From Candidatus Stahliibacteriota bacterium (lineage in GTDB: Bacteria; Hydrothermota; Tepidihabitantia; SM23-42), in assembly GCA_030613445.1 (NCBI GenBank), contig JAUWLY010000001.1, positions 1-36,940 on the forward strand: a DNA stretch of 36,940 bases. Direction: 5' to 3'. Below the pieces are notes generated by a model. It saw only the letters and a program-made list of their open reading frames with translations. It did not search any database and was not told the DNA's origin. Of this stretch, positions 23,560 to 29,828 are shown piece after piece (the first letter of the stretch is position 1; each line of letters starts with the position of its first letter). The position numbers and the translations under genes were made by a program.

Positions 23560-23587
23560 ATTATGGTCCTATTGGATGAAATGTCAA
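23560..23587 (-). promoter_or_regulatory. promoter of the second C45 paralogue
   Basis: TTGACA at 23582-23587 and CATAAT at 23560-23565 are 16 bp apart. Confidence 0.65.
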
Positions 23588-23601
23588 GGGACACAAAACG
23601 A

Positions 23602-23680
23602 CAGATATTAGATACGAGATGCTTGATGCTAGAGAAGAATAGTAATTAAGTAACTAAGTGATTATTTCACCCCTCAAATA
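23602..23680. repeat. TAGATACT/TAATTAAG 8-nt-periodic tract
   Basis: Units such as AGATACGA and GATGCTTG pass without break into GTAATTAA- and GTAACTAA-type units and end in TTATTTCACCCCTC. The same succession occurs at 34632-34718. Confidence 0.7.
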
Positions 23681-23777
23681 ACGTCTAGCACCCCATCTTG
23701 AAGTCGCAAAATGCGACTTCAAGTGTTTGCATTCACTCCTCGTAAGGGGGTATTTTTATATCTGACGCAGGTTTCAA

Positions 23778-23805
23778 TTGACATCCCATTACTGCTAGCT
23801 ATACT
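23778..23805 (+). promoter_or_regulatory. promoter of the coiled-coil protein gene
   Basis: TTGACA at 23778-23783 and TATACT at 23800-23805 are 16 bp apart. Confidence 0.65.
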
Positions 23806-23825
23806 TTATGTCAAAAGGAGGTCTG

Positions 23826-24470
23826 ATGGTTGTCTATTTATGTCGCAAAGTGATGTTGGCCGCGCTGCTTATACTGGTTTTGATATGTTTCATTCAAGCA
23901 CAGACAGAAGAAGTAGAGGAAATCAAGTTCCATCCCACCGAGTATCAACAAATAAAGATTGATTCGATAAAAGCATGTGCAGTGGCAGATAAGTTTGAAG
24001 AAATTAAACCCACATTGGAGGAGTTATTTTCAAAAACACCTGGAGACATAGATGCATTAGTACAAATCATTTTTTTTGAGGTAATGAAGGATGAGCTTAA
24101 GAACTTAGAAGAAGCCATGCAAACGCTCCATGAAATGAATGAGATGAAAAAACGTCAGCGCGCTTATATAGAGGAATTAAAGAAAAAAAGGACTGCAGTG
24201 AGGGATTCTCTGCGCAAAGGATATGAAGAAATACATGCTTCACTGGATGAAGTAGAAACAATGCTGCGTGATTCGCCACAACTTCAAGAGATTCAAGGAC
24301 AAATACATCAGGTAGAGTTAGAATTGAATTCCACAGAAGAAGAATCTGAATCGATGAATTTACGTTTACAAATAATGATGGACGAACGCAACAAAACAAT
24401 ACAGAACCTGTCAAATATTCTTGAAATAGATGATGACATACGTGACAAGATAATAAAAAATCTTAAATAA
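23826..24470 (+). CDS. exported coiled-coil protein
   Basis: From ATG 23826 this gene encodes 214 residues; AAAGGAGG lies 4-5 bases upstream, which favours this start over an ATG at 23808. The signal peptide runs to about residue 26 (LAALLILVLICFIQAQ). Residues 27-80 are a helical, acidic segment reminiscent of a TPR hairpin (DKFEEIKPTLEELFSKTPGD). Residues 90-205 are long heptad-patterned helices (LKNLEEAMQTLHEMNEMKKR; LDEVETMLRDSPQLQEIQGQ; LRLQIMMDERNKTIQNLSNI). It is probably a periplasmic structural or adaptor protein. There is no family name and no adjacent partner. Confidence 0.65.
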   Translation: MVVYLCRKVMLAALLILVLICFIQAQTEEVEEIKFHPTEYQQIKIDSIKACAVADKFEEIKPTLEELFSKTPGDIDALVQIIFFEVMKDELKNLEEAMQTLHEMNEMKKRQRAYIEELKKKRTAVRDSLRKGYEEIHASLDEVETMLRDSPQLQEIQGQIHQVELELNSTEEESESMNLRLQIMMDERNKTIQNLSNILEIDDDIRDKIIKNLK

Positions 24471-24826
24471 AACAATTTAGTGCATATGGGGGCCTCTCAT
24501 TTTATTCCCCGTAGCTACGCGACGGGGCCTCTCGCTATGCTCGAGATTTACAACAGGCGATATCTTCGACCTCTCACTACACTCGAGATCTTCGACAGGC
24601 AGCGATGCAACAGCAGATCTTAGATACTAGAATGAGTTGTGAGGGTCAGGTCTTGACCCCGTACGATTAACATTCTACGGGGCAGGCTTAGAGACATAAG
24701 CAATGAAGCGTAGGGCGTCCCGGAGGAATAGGATTCCACAAGACAGCGTAGGACGTTGAGCAAGAAGAAAATAGGTGTTAAAGCCTTTGTCCATTTATTA
24801 GCGTCTAATTAATGAGGAGGTAAAAA
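24471..24826. other. intergenic region with repeats
   Basis: There is no gene here. It contains CTCGAGATTTACAACAGGC-type segments (about 24530-24602) also found near 27960 and 35060, then the second copy of the 107-bp repeat, then AT-rich DNA before the next gene. I see no promoter as clear as those of the other genes. Confidence 0.5.
24611..24717. repeat. 107-bp direct repeat, copy 2
   Basis: This is the match of 15436-15542. The hairpin arms are CCCCGTA (24657-24663) and TACGGGG (24676-24682). Confidence 0.85.
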
Positions 24827-26308
24827 ATGTTTTCTAAATCACGGTATTTCACTTGTGTTTTAATGATATTGTTGCCATGGTTTTTAGTAGCTCAGTCTAA
24901 TTATCAAGTGATTGACACAGGTCAAGACCAATGCTTTAATGATAGCATTGAAATATCTCCACCAAATCCAGGTGAACCGTTTTTTGGTCAGGATGCACAA
25001 TACAATGGTACGCAATTCTCTTTTCAAGATAATGGTGATGGCACGGTGACTGACTTAAATACCGGCATGATGTGGCAACAAACACCAGACCTCGATAATA
25101 AGTCCACCTGGGCAGAGGCTGTGGCAGGTGCAGACACCTTTATTCTTGCGGGCTATGATGATTGGCGCTTACCTCATATCAAGGAGCTTTACTCACTCAT
25201 TGATTTCCGAGGTTCAAGCATGGACACGATACCTTATATAGACACAACCTTCTTTGATTTTGAGTGGGGCGATACAACCCAAGGTGAACGTCTAATCGAC
25301 GCCCAATACTGGTCCAGCACAGAGTACGTGGGACTGACCATGAATGGCGATGCCACGGCATTTGGAGTCAACTTTGCAGATGGTCGGATAAAAGGGTATC
25401 CAACAGAAACCGGACCAGGAGGTCAACCCTTTGAAGCCTTTGTCCGTTACGTACGGGCTGGCAACAATTACGGCGTGAATAACTATTTTGATAACGGAGA
25501 TGGCACGATCACTGATTCATCAACTGGATTAATGTGGAAGCAGATTGATGATGGTGTGACGCGTAACTGGGAAGAAACACTCGCTTATGCAGAGAATATG
25601 ACACTGGCAGGTTATGATAACTGGCGCTTGCCAAATGTAAAAGAACTCCAGAGCATTGTCGACTATACCCGCGCTCCTGATGCGCAAAATCCAGGACAGC
25701 AAGGTCCAGCAATTGATACAATTTTTGACGTTACTGAAGAAGAATCATTTTTCTGGACAAGTACAACCCTTTTGGAAGCGCCACCTGATGCAGGAACTGG
25801 AAGTGAGGGTGTATATATCGCTTTTGGTCAAGCCTGGGGCTATATGGGACCTCCAGGTAATGGCGAATGGCTCAATGTCCATGGTGCAGGAGCACAGCGA
25901 AGTGATCCAAAATCTGGTGATCCTGGCAACTATCCTTATGGCCGTGGTCCTCAAGGAGATGAAGTCCGTATCTTTAACTATGTACGCTGTGTTCGTAGAG
26001 GATTGACTAATATTAATGAAGGAAAATCTGAATCCTTGAGAAGCTCAATGATATGTCAGAATACTCCGAATCCCTTTCGCAGTGAAACAATTATTGGTTT
26101 TCAACTCTCAGAACCAGATCATGTACGGATTACTTTATACAACACTGTCGGTCAGAAAATCAAAACTATTTTGGATGACAATAAACCTGCTGGGTTTCAT
26201 ACTGTTATTTTCGAAGCCAATAATCTGGCAAATGGTGTGTATTATTATTGCCTGGAAACGAGCAAGGAGAAACAATTCAGGAAAACAGTACACTGCGAAG
26301 AATACTAA
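24827..26308 (+). CDS. secreted DUF1566 (Lcl C-terminal-like) protein with sorting domain
   Basis: This gene encodes 493 residues. GAGGAGG precedes ATG 24827 and the signal peptide ends near LVAQS. Two DUF1566/Lcl-type domains follow (about 60-210 and 225-395), each with the hallmark pattern DNGDGTVTDLNTGMMWQQ or DNGDGTITDSSTGLMWKQ, then AGYDDWRLPHIKELYSLIDF or AGYDNWRLPNVKELQSIVDY, then a YWSST/FWTSTT core and FVRYVRAG or YVRCVRRG. This fold is related to C-type-lectin/formylglycine-type modules and is linked to adhesion (Legionella Lcl). A type IX sorting domain ends the protein (QNTPNPFRSETIIGFQLSEP; ITLYNTVGQKIKTI; NGVYYYCLE). A surface adhesin role is likely. Confidence 0.8.
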   Translation: MFSKSRYFTCVLMILLPWFLVAQSNYQVIDTGQDQCFNDSIEISPPNPGEPFFGQDAQYNGTQFSFQDNGDGTVTDLNTGMMWQQTPDLDNKSTWAEAVAGADTFILAGYDDWRLPHIKELYSLIDFRGSSMDTIPYIDTTFFDFEWGDTTQGERLIDAQYWSSTEYVGLTMNGDATAFGVNFADGRIKGYPTETGPGGQPFEAFVRYVRAGNNYGVNNYFDNGDGTITDSSTGLMWKQIDDGVTRNWEETLAYAENMTLAGYDNWRLPNVKELQSIVDYTRAPDAQNPGQQGPAIDTIFDVTEEESFFWTSTTLLEAPPDAGTGSEGVYIAFGQAWGYMGPPGNGEWLNVHGAGAQRSDPKSGDPGNYPYGRGPQGDEVRIFNYVRCVRRGLTNINEGKSESLRSSMICQNTPNPFRSETIIGFQLSEPDHVRITLYNTVGQKIKTILDDNKPAGFHTVIFEANNLANGVYYYCLETSKEKQFRKTVHCEEY

Positions 26309-26397
26309 AAACCAGGAACCAGGAAAAGCGAAGAGCGAAAAGGCACAGCAGGTGGGGTCAAATCCCCAGTATACACGATAACGAGGGCAGGCAATAA

Positions 26398-26468
26398 CGG
26401 CAGATGTTAGATACTAGATACTTGATGCTAGTAAAAGAACTGGATTCCCCGATCGCGTCGGGGAATGA
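26398..26468. repeat. TAGATACT-type tract with GGATTCCCC palindrome
   Basis: 8-nt units (TAGATACT, AGATACTT and relatives) are followed by a hairpin with arms ATTCCCCGA and TCGGGGAAT and then GACA. The arrangement matches 17879-17941. Confidence 0.7.
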
Positions 26469-26552
26469 CAAATCAAGGGATGGCGGTAAAAGGCCCTCGC
26501 TGTACTCGCGGGATAAATATGAGAAGTGAACAGGTGAACACCTGGTATACTC

Positions 26553-26966
26553 TTAAACTGTTTCTAACGCGGGTATTTTGATATTTTCGAAATTCTCCTC
26601 TGACCAAGCTCTGGGGAGAAGAATGGCATAAGGGATTAACTCTTTCATGTATGCAGCGCCATGAAGGTCGCTGCTGTGAATGATGATCATAGCTTTTTTG
26701 TTTTTATGCTTCGGATGTTTCTTTATCCACTCCGCAACCACTCCCCCGCTTATATCAGTATCCTTTGCCCAAACTGGAGGCTCGCCAAGATCATAGTCCA
26801 GGAAGATAATATCGTATTTCTTTTTGGAAAGGCATTCAATACATTCCCTGGCAGTCGTGACGTGGGTGATGTCAGTGATATCTATTGGTTTCAGCCGTTT
26901 TTCAAATTCTATTGCCCGGCTGTACATATCATCAAGGATAAGAACTCTGATGCTTTTCTCAAACAC
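26553..26966 (-). CDS. stand-alone receiver-like domain protein
   Basis: This gene encodes 137 residues with no output domain. The flavodoxin-like order is readable: VLILDDMYSRA (acidic pair Asp12-Asp13), then a beta-strand YDIIFLDYDLGEP with Asp57 at the phospho-acceptor position, then GGVVAEWIKKHP and AMIIIHSSDLHGAAYMKELI. The SGxxVAxWI and HSxxxxGAxYM signatures resemble the receiver-like cREC (cyclic-phosphate-processing receiver) group more than classical CheY, whose conserved Lys is not evident. Its partner is unknown. GTG at 26966 is only six bases behind the -10 box, so the mRNA looks leaderless. Confidence 0.65.
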   Translation of the reverse strand: MFEKSIRVLILDDMYSRAIEFEKRLKPIDITDITHVTTARECIECLSKKKYDIIFLDYDLGEPPVWAKDTDISGGVVAEWIKKHPKHKNKKAMIIIHSSDLHGAAYMKELIPYAILLPRAWSEENFENIKIPALETV

Positions 26967-26972
26967 TTGATC

Positions 26973-27000
26973 AGTATATCACAATTATTCTAAGAGTCAA
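26973..27000 (-). promoter_or_regulatory. promoter of the receiver-like gene
   Basis: TTGACT at 26995-27000 and TATACT at 26973-26978 are 16 bp apart. A hairpin (27001-27019) directly abuts the upstream edge of the -35 box. Confidence 0.7.
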
Positions 27001-27019
27001 GACGCAGCAAAGCTGCGTC
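27001..27019. terminator. hairpin abutting a -35 box
   Basis: GACGCAGC and GCTGCGTC form an 8-bp stem with an AAA loop immediately upstream of the promoter. It could terminate read-through or form part of the promoter architecture. A similar hairpin sits at 27846-27865. Confidence 0.45.
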
Positions 27020-27023
27020 GATG

Positions 27024-27051
27024 GTCCCGTACATTTAACAATTTACGGGAC
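27024..27051. repeat. CCCGTA...TACGGG palindrome
   Basis: GTCCCGTA (27024-27031) and TACGGGAC (27044-27051) form an 8-bp stem with a 12-nt loop, followed by AGGC. Confidence 0.7.
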
Positions 27052-27173
27052 AGGCAGTGATAATAAAACAGATTTCAGTGATACAAAAAACAGCTCATTG
27101 TCATTTGGTAACTGAGTAATTGACAGCGTTTAGGACGTTTTGATCGTTGATATCGTCTGCCGCCACGACATTT

Positions 27174-27202
27174 CTTTGATATTCCAATTTGGAATCTCAA
27201 AG
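27174..27202. repeat. 29-nt near-perfect palindrome downstream of the broken ORF6N gene
   Basis: CTTTGA/TCAAAG and ATTCCAA/TTGGAAT arms are symmetrical about 27188 with one mismatched pair. It lies 13 nt beyond the stop codon of the ORF6N pseudogene. It may be a protein-binding site or a terminator; no T-run is visible. Confidence 0.5.
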
Positions 27203-27214
27203 ACTTGAATTCTG

Positions 27215-27721
27215 TTATTCTTTGCTAAAACCGATTTTGCGTTTCGCTTTCTCAGGTGGAATCATGAGCTGTCGGATAGCTTCGAATACCGCCTTAAACT
27301 GAACGTCATATTTTTTCTCAAGAGCATCAATTTTTCGCATAAGATCTTTATGCGTTGCTAATACTTCTCGTAGCCTAATAAATGTCCTTACAACCAGTAC
27401 GCTTGTTTGAACAGCTATTTGACTGTTCAATACCGAAGCAAGCATAACTGCACCGTGCTCAGTAAATGCATATGGTAGATATGGTGCATATTTGAGAGAA
27501 CTAAGGTGGTCGCAATTTGCGACCACTTCTTGTTTCTCTTCTTTGGTAAGTTGAAACATAAAATCAATGGGAAACCTTCGTTTATTCCGTCTGACTTGCT
27601 CATTTCACCTTTTTGTCGACACTCCATAGAGCTTTGCTAGATCTCTATCTATTATAACCTTGTGACTACGGATAATCAAAATCTTTTTTTCTATAATTTC
27701 TTGTGATATGGTTTTCTTCAT
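27215..27721 (-). pseudogene. ORF6N-domain gene interrupted by one in-frame TGA
   Basis: The ATG at 27721 (AGGAGG upstream) opens a frame with the ORF6N N-terminus (SQEIIEKKILIIRSHKVIID, RDLAKLYGVSTKR). A TGA at 27605-27607 interrupts it. Reading through the TGA in the same frame continues NEQVRRNKRRFPIDFMFQLT and then YAFTEHGAVMLASVLNSQIA down to RKIGFSKE. With the TGA as one codon the protein would be 168 residues, close to the 172 of the intact paralogue at 28860-29378. The family norm at that codon is Leu (KRLNEQV), so a single TTA-to-TGA change explains the break. TGA is an ordinary stop elsewhere in the window. ORF6N proteins are phage-antirepressor-like DNA-binding proteins. Confidence 0.8.
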
Positions 27722-27760
27722 TTTACTACTTTCCTCCTTTTCTACAGAATTAAAATAATA

Positions 27761-27807
27761 AAGATATGAACCACTACAGCATGATGCTGCAAAGCGTTTC
27801 ATACCTT
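27761..27807 (-). promoter_or_regulatory. 5'-leader hairpin of the ORF6N pseudogene
   Basis: On the minus-strand RNA, AAGGUAUGAA (27807-27798) pairs with UUCAUAUCUU (27770-27761), with one G-U pair and a 27-nt loop. It starts about 4 nt after the predicted transcription start. The same hairpin precedes the intact paralogue. Confidence 0.55.
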
Positions 27808-27817
27808 CTCGGTACTG

Positions 27818-27845
27818 ATTATATCCAGGGGTTTGATAAAGTCAA
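27818..27845 (-). promoter_or_regulatory. promoter of the ORF6N pseudogene
   Basis: TTGACT at 27840-27845 and TATAAT at 27818-27823 are 16 bp apart. A hairpin with GACGCCGC and GCGGCGTC arms (27846-27865) abuts the -35 box. Confidence 0.75.
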
Positions 27846-27938
27846 GACGCCGCTTGAGCGGCGTCGATTGCGGTGATAAACAGAAAAATTACAGAGATTG
27901 CTTCGTCCTTCGATAAACTCAGGACTCGCAATGACCCC

Positions 27939-28078
27939 GATATCTTCGACGAGACTTACAGCCTTTCGCCCTGCTCAAGATTTACAGCAGACGGGATAGA
28001 TCTTCTTAGTCTATCTCCGATACACCGGTACGCCGTTACTCCGATACTGTCCTTTCAAGGTGAACACCTGGCACTCAC
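27939..28078. repeat. 140-bp direct repeat, copy B
   Basis: This segment matches 35029-35168 without indels by eye, and its right half matches 13984-14064. It starts GATATCTTCGAC, contains the 8-nt-periodic core (ATCTCCGA-type units from about 28013) and ends near GGTGAACACCTGG. Confidence 0.85.
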
Positions 28079-28125
28079 GCCCAACATTAGGATAAAAGCG
28101 TAGCACGAAGTACATAGGGTGATCA

Positions 28126-28863
28126 TTAGTAGGCATATTTTTTGATGATTGCGGAGGTTATGTAGTGGCTGACGATTGTGGTCTTTAAATTGCTGTATTC
28201 TAATTTTAATCTCTGTGCTTCGATAACATTTTTTCTGGTTAAATATAAACCGGTATACTGGTGATAATAACCATCAGTTTCGTGTTGGAACCAGTGGTGT
28301 GCTATGCTAAAACCGCCTTCACATGTAAGCCACAAAAGATTTGAATCAGGACGCTTAGAAAAATCACCACCATGATCGAAAGGACGTGCTCCTAAACGAG
28401 TTTTGGAGAAACCGACGTGCAGTGAATAGAGCCACATTCCTGCCTTTTTGTTCGGGCTGATGACTACATCTTTAATGTGCCATAATTTCTTTAATGCCTT
28501 ATTTATTGCAACTGAATCGGTCAGATTAATATATACTTTTTTGCCTTCGATAATAAAAGATCCATCGTCAACAGAGTAATTTTTCATATAATCGTCCATA
28601 AGTAACCATCTTTTAAAGTGTTCTAATTTTTCTTGTCGTCTTAGACTTTTTAAGATACTGTCAAGTCTTACTATTGTATTCACTCTTACTGCAACATCAT
28701 CTGCAAACCTTGCTTGTCGATTATCTCCACCATAATTGTTGACAAATATAGCATCAAAATATGCAGCATGCCATTTGCATTCCATTGTTGCAGTAGCATA
28801 AACAAGTGAGAGATTAAAAGGTAAAAGTAAAAGGTTAATACATATTTTTGCTAACTTGCTCAT
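28126..28863 (-). CDS. unknown exported protein coupled to ORF6N gene
   Basis: This gene encodes 245 residues. The signal peptide (MSKLAKICINLLLLPFNLSL, then VYATA) is followed by a single globular region. Visible features are a helical stretch (VNTIVRLDSILKSLRRQEKL, EHFKRWLLMDDYMKNYSVDD), strands (GSFIIEGKKVYINLTDSV; KDVVISPNKKAGMWLYSLHV) and a His/Trp-rich segment (FSIAHHWFQHETDGYYHQYT) that could bind metal or form an active site. I do not recognise a family. Its ATG overlaps the stop of the intact ORF6N gene by 4 nt (ATGA), so the two are translationally coupled. The pairing of a DNA-binding ORF6N protein with an exported protein is unusual. Confidence 0.6.
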   Translation of the reverse strand: MSKLAKICINLLLLPFNLSLVYATATMECKWHAAYFDAIFVNNYGGDNRQARFADDVAVRVNTIVRLDSILKSLRRQEKLEHFKRWLLMDDYMKNYSVDDGSFIIEGKKVYINLTDSVAINKALKKLWHIKDVVISPNKKAGMWLYSLHVGFSKTRLGARPFDHGGDFSKRPDSNLLWLTCEGGFSIAHHWFQHETDGYYHQYTGLYLTRKNVIEAQRLKLEYSNLKTTIVSHYITSAIIKKYAY

Positions 28864-29378
28864 TTTTTTCTGTATTTATAAAATCCGATTCTTTTTTGCG
28901 GTTTTTTTGGTGGGGTCATAAGCTCGCGGATCGCATCGAATATCGCCTTGATTTCCACATCGTGCTTTTCTGTTTTTCGTTCGAGTTGGTCTAATTTGTG
29001 AACTAATTCTTTATGCGTAGATAGAATTTTGCGTAATTTTACAAAAGCACGCATTATGGCGATGTTAACTTGGATAGCCCTTCTACTTCGTAGAACACTG
29101 GAAAGCATCGCAACTCCCTGCTCTGTAAAGGCATAAACATTGGGCGCATGTTTGAGTTTTGAACTTATCACAAATTGTGATAAGTTTAATATCTCTGCTC
29201 GGGTTAATGAAAACATAAAATCATCGGGAAATCTCTCAATATTACGTTTTACAGCCTGAATTAACACTCTTGTTTCAACTTGATAAAGCTCAGCAAGGTG
29301 CGTACTGATCATTATCTTATGACCACGGATAACCAGTATATTTTCTTTGATTATTTCTTTTGGTACTATTTTTTTCAT
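28860..29378 (-). CDS. ORF6N-domain DNA-binding protein
   Basis: This gene encodes 172 residues. The ORF6N/KilA-N-related N-terminal domain covers about residues 6-90 (KENILVIRGHKIMISTHLAE; LYQVETRVLIQAVKRNIERF; PDDFMFSLT; VYAFTEQGVAMLSSVLRSRR). A coiled-coil follows (LRKILSTHKELVHKLDQLER, KTEKHDVEIKAIFDAIREL), then a basic end (PPKKPQKRIGFYKYRKK). Such proteins occur in prophages as antirepressor-like regulators and are also common, stand-alone, in uncultured bacteria. The gene has its own consensus promoter and a hairpin leader. It is coupled to the exported protein downstream, and a broken paralogue lies 1.1 kb downstream. Confidence 0.8.
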   Translation of the reverse strand: MKKIVPKEIIKENILVIRGHKIMISTHLAELYQVETRVLIQAVKRNIERFPDDFMFSLTRAEILNLSQFVISSKLKHAPNVYAFTEQGVAMLSSVLRSRRAIQVNIAIMRAFVKLRKILSTHKELVHKLDQLERKTEKHDVEIKAIFDAIRELMTPPKKPQKRIGFYKYRKK

Positions 29379-29412
29379 TTTACTTCTTTCCTGCTTTTGT
29401 ACATTATGAAAA

Positions 29413-29460
29413 TCATAAAGGTATGAACCACTTGCACCACCATGTTACAGAACCCTTCAT
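29413..29460 (-). CDS. possible 15-codon leader ORF in the ORF6N 5' leader
   Basis: ATG at 29458-29460, preceded by GAGAAGG, opens a 15-codon frame with three Trp codons (SVTWWCKWF) and a TGA at 29413-29415, inside the leader hairpin. In the paralogous leader the equivalent ATG opens a different peptide (KRFAASCC) that stays in frame with the gene, so the peptide sequence is not conserved and translation is doubtful. Confidence 0.2.
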   Translation of the reverse strand: MKGSVTWWCKWFIPL

Positions 29461-29465
29461 ACCTT
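29418..29465 (-). promoter_or_regulatory. 5'-leader hairpin of the intact ORF6N gene
   Basis: AAGGTATGAA and TTCATACCTT (read on the minus strand, 29465-29456 and 29427-29418) form a perfect 10-bp stem with a 28-nt loop, beginning about 4 nt after the predicted transcript start. Confidence 0.6.
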
Positions 29466-29475
29466 CTCAGTGCTG

Positions 29476-29503
29476 ATTATATCTAAAGATTCAATAAAGT
29501 CAA
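29476..29503 (-). promoter_or_regulatory. promoter of the ORF6N operon
   Basis: TTGACT at 29498-29503 and TATAAT at 29476-29481 are 16 bp apart. A GGCGAT...ATCGCC hairpin and GCGGCGTC lie just upstream of the -35 box. Confidence 0.75.
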
Positions 29504-29793
29504 GACGCCGCGGCGATTTCATCGCCTTCCACCACGCATAAAGGCGGACAGGCGCAATGACAAAACTAGATTCCCCGGTTAAACCGGAGAATGACAGAAG
29601 AGGATACGGGAAATGACCCCATTAGATGCTGCGTATCTAACGGGGTAAACGGGAGTCCCGCTGAAATAATATATTTCACCCCTCACCTTTTTCCTCTCCC
29701 CTCAAGGGGAGAGGAAATGTTCTGTAACAGATTCCAGAGGATGAATTTTTCTCTGAGAGTATTAGATATTCACCGAATTCTCCTTGCTGTTAA
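29504..29793. other. intergenic region with palindromes
   Basis: There is no gene here. It holds a TTCCCCGG...CCGGAGAATGAC palindrome at about 29572-29595 and a strong hairpin at 29616-29646 (ACCCC and TTAGAT arms against ATCTAA and GGGGT, one mismatch). A CCCCTCACCTTTTTCCTCTC-type segment follows at about 29680-29715. Confidence 0.5.
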
Positions 29794-29821
29794 TTGACAA
29801 ACAAACATATATATAGATAAT
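29794..29821 (+). promoter_or_regulatory. promoter of the ABC exporter operon, leaderless
   Basis: TTGACA at 29794-29799 and GATAAT at 29816-29821 are 16 bp apart. Only seven bases separate the -10 box from the ATG at 29829. Confidence 0.7.
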
Positions 29822-29828
29822 AAATCCT

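Noticed and set aside
27605..27607. TGA read as a sense codon in the ORF6N gene
   Set aside because: TGA acts as a normal stop elsewhere, for example at the ATGA overlaps of the ABC exporter and ORF6N operons, so a nonsense mutation is the simpler reading.
29413..29460. Trp-rich leader peptide as a tryptophan attenuator
   Set aside because: The peptide is not conserved in the paralogous leader and the downstream genes have no link to tryptophan metabolism.
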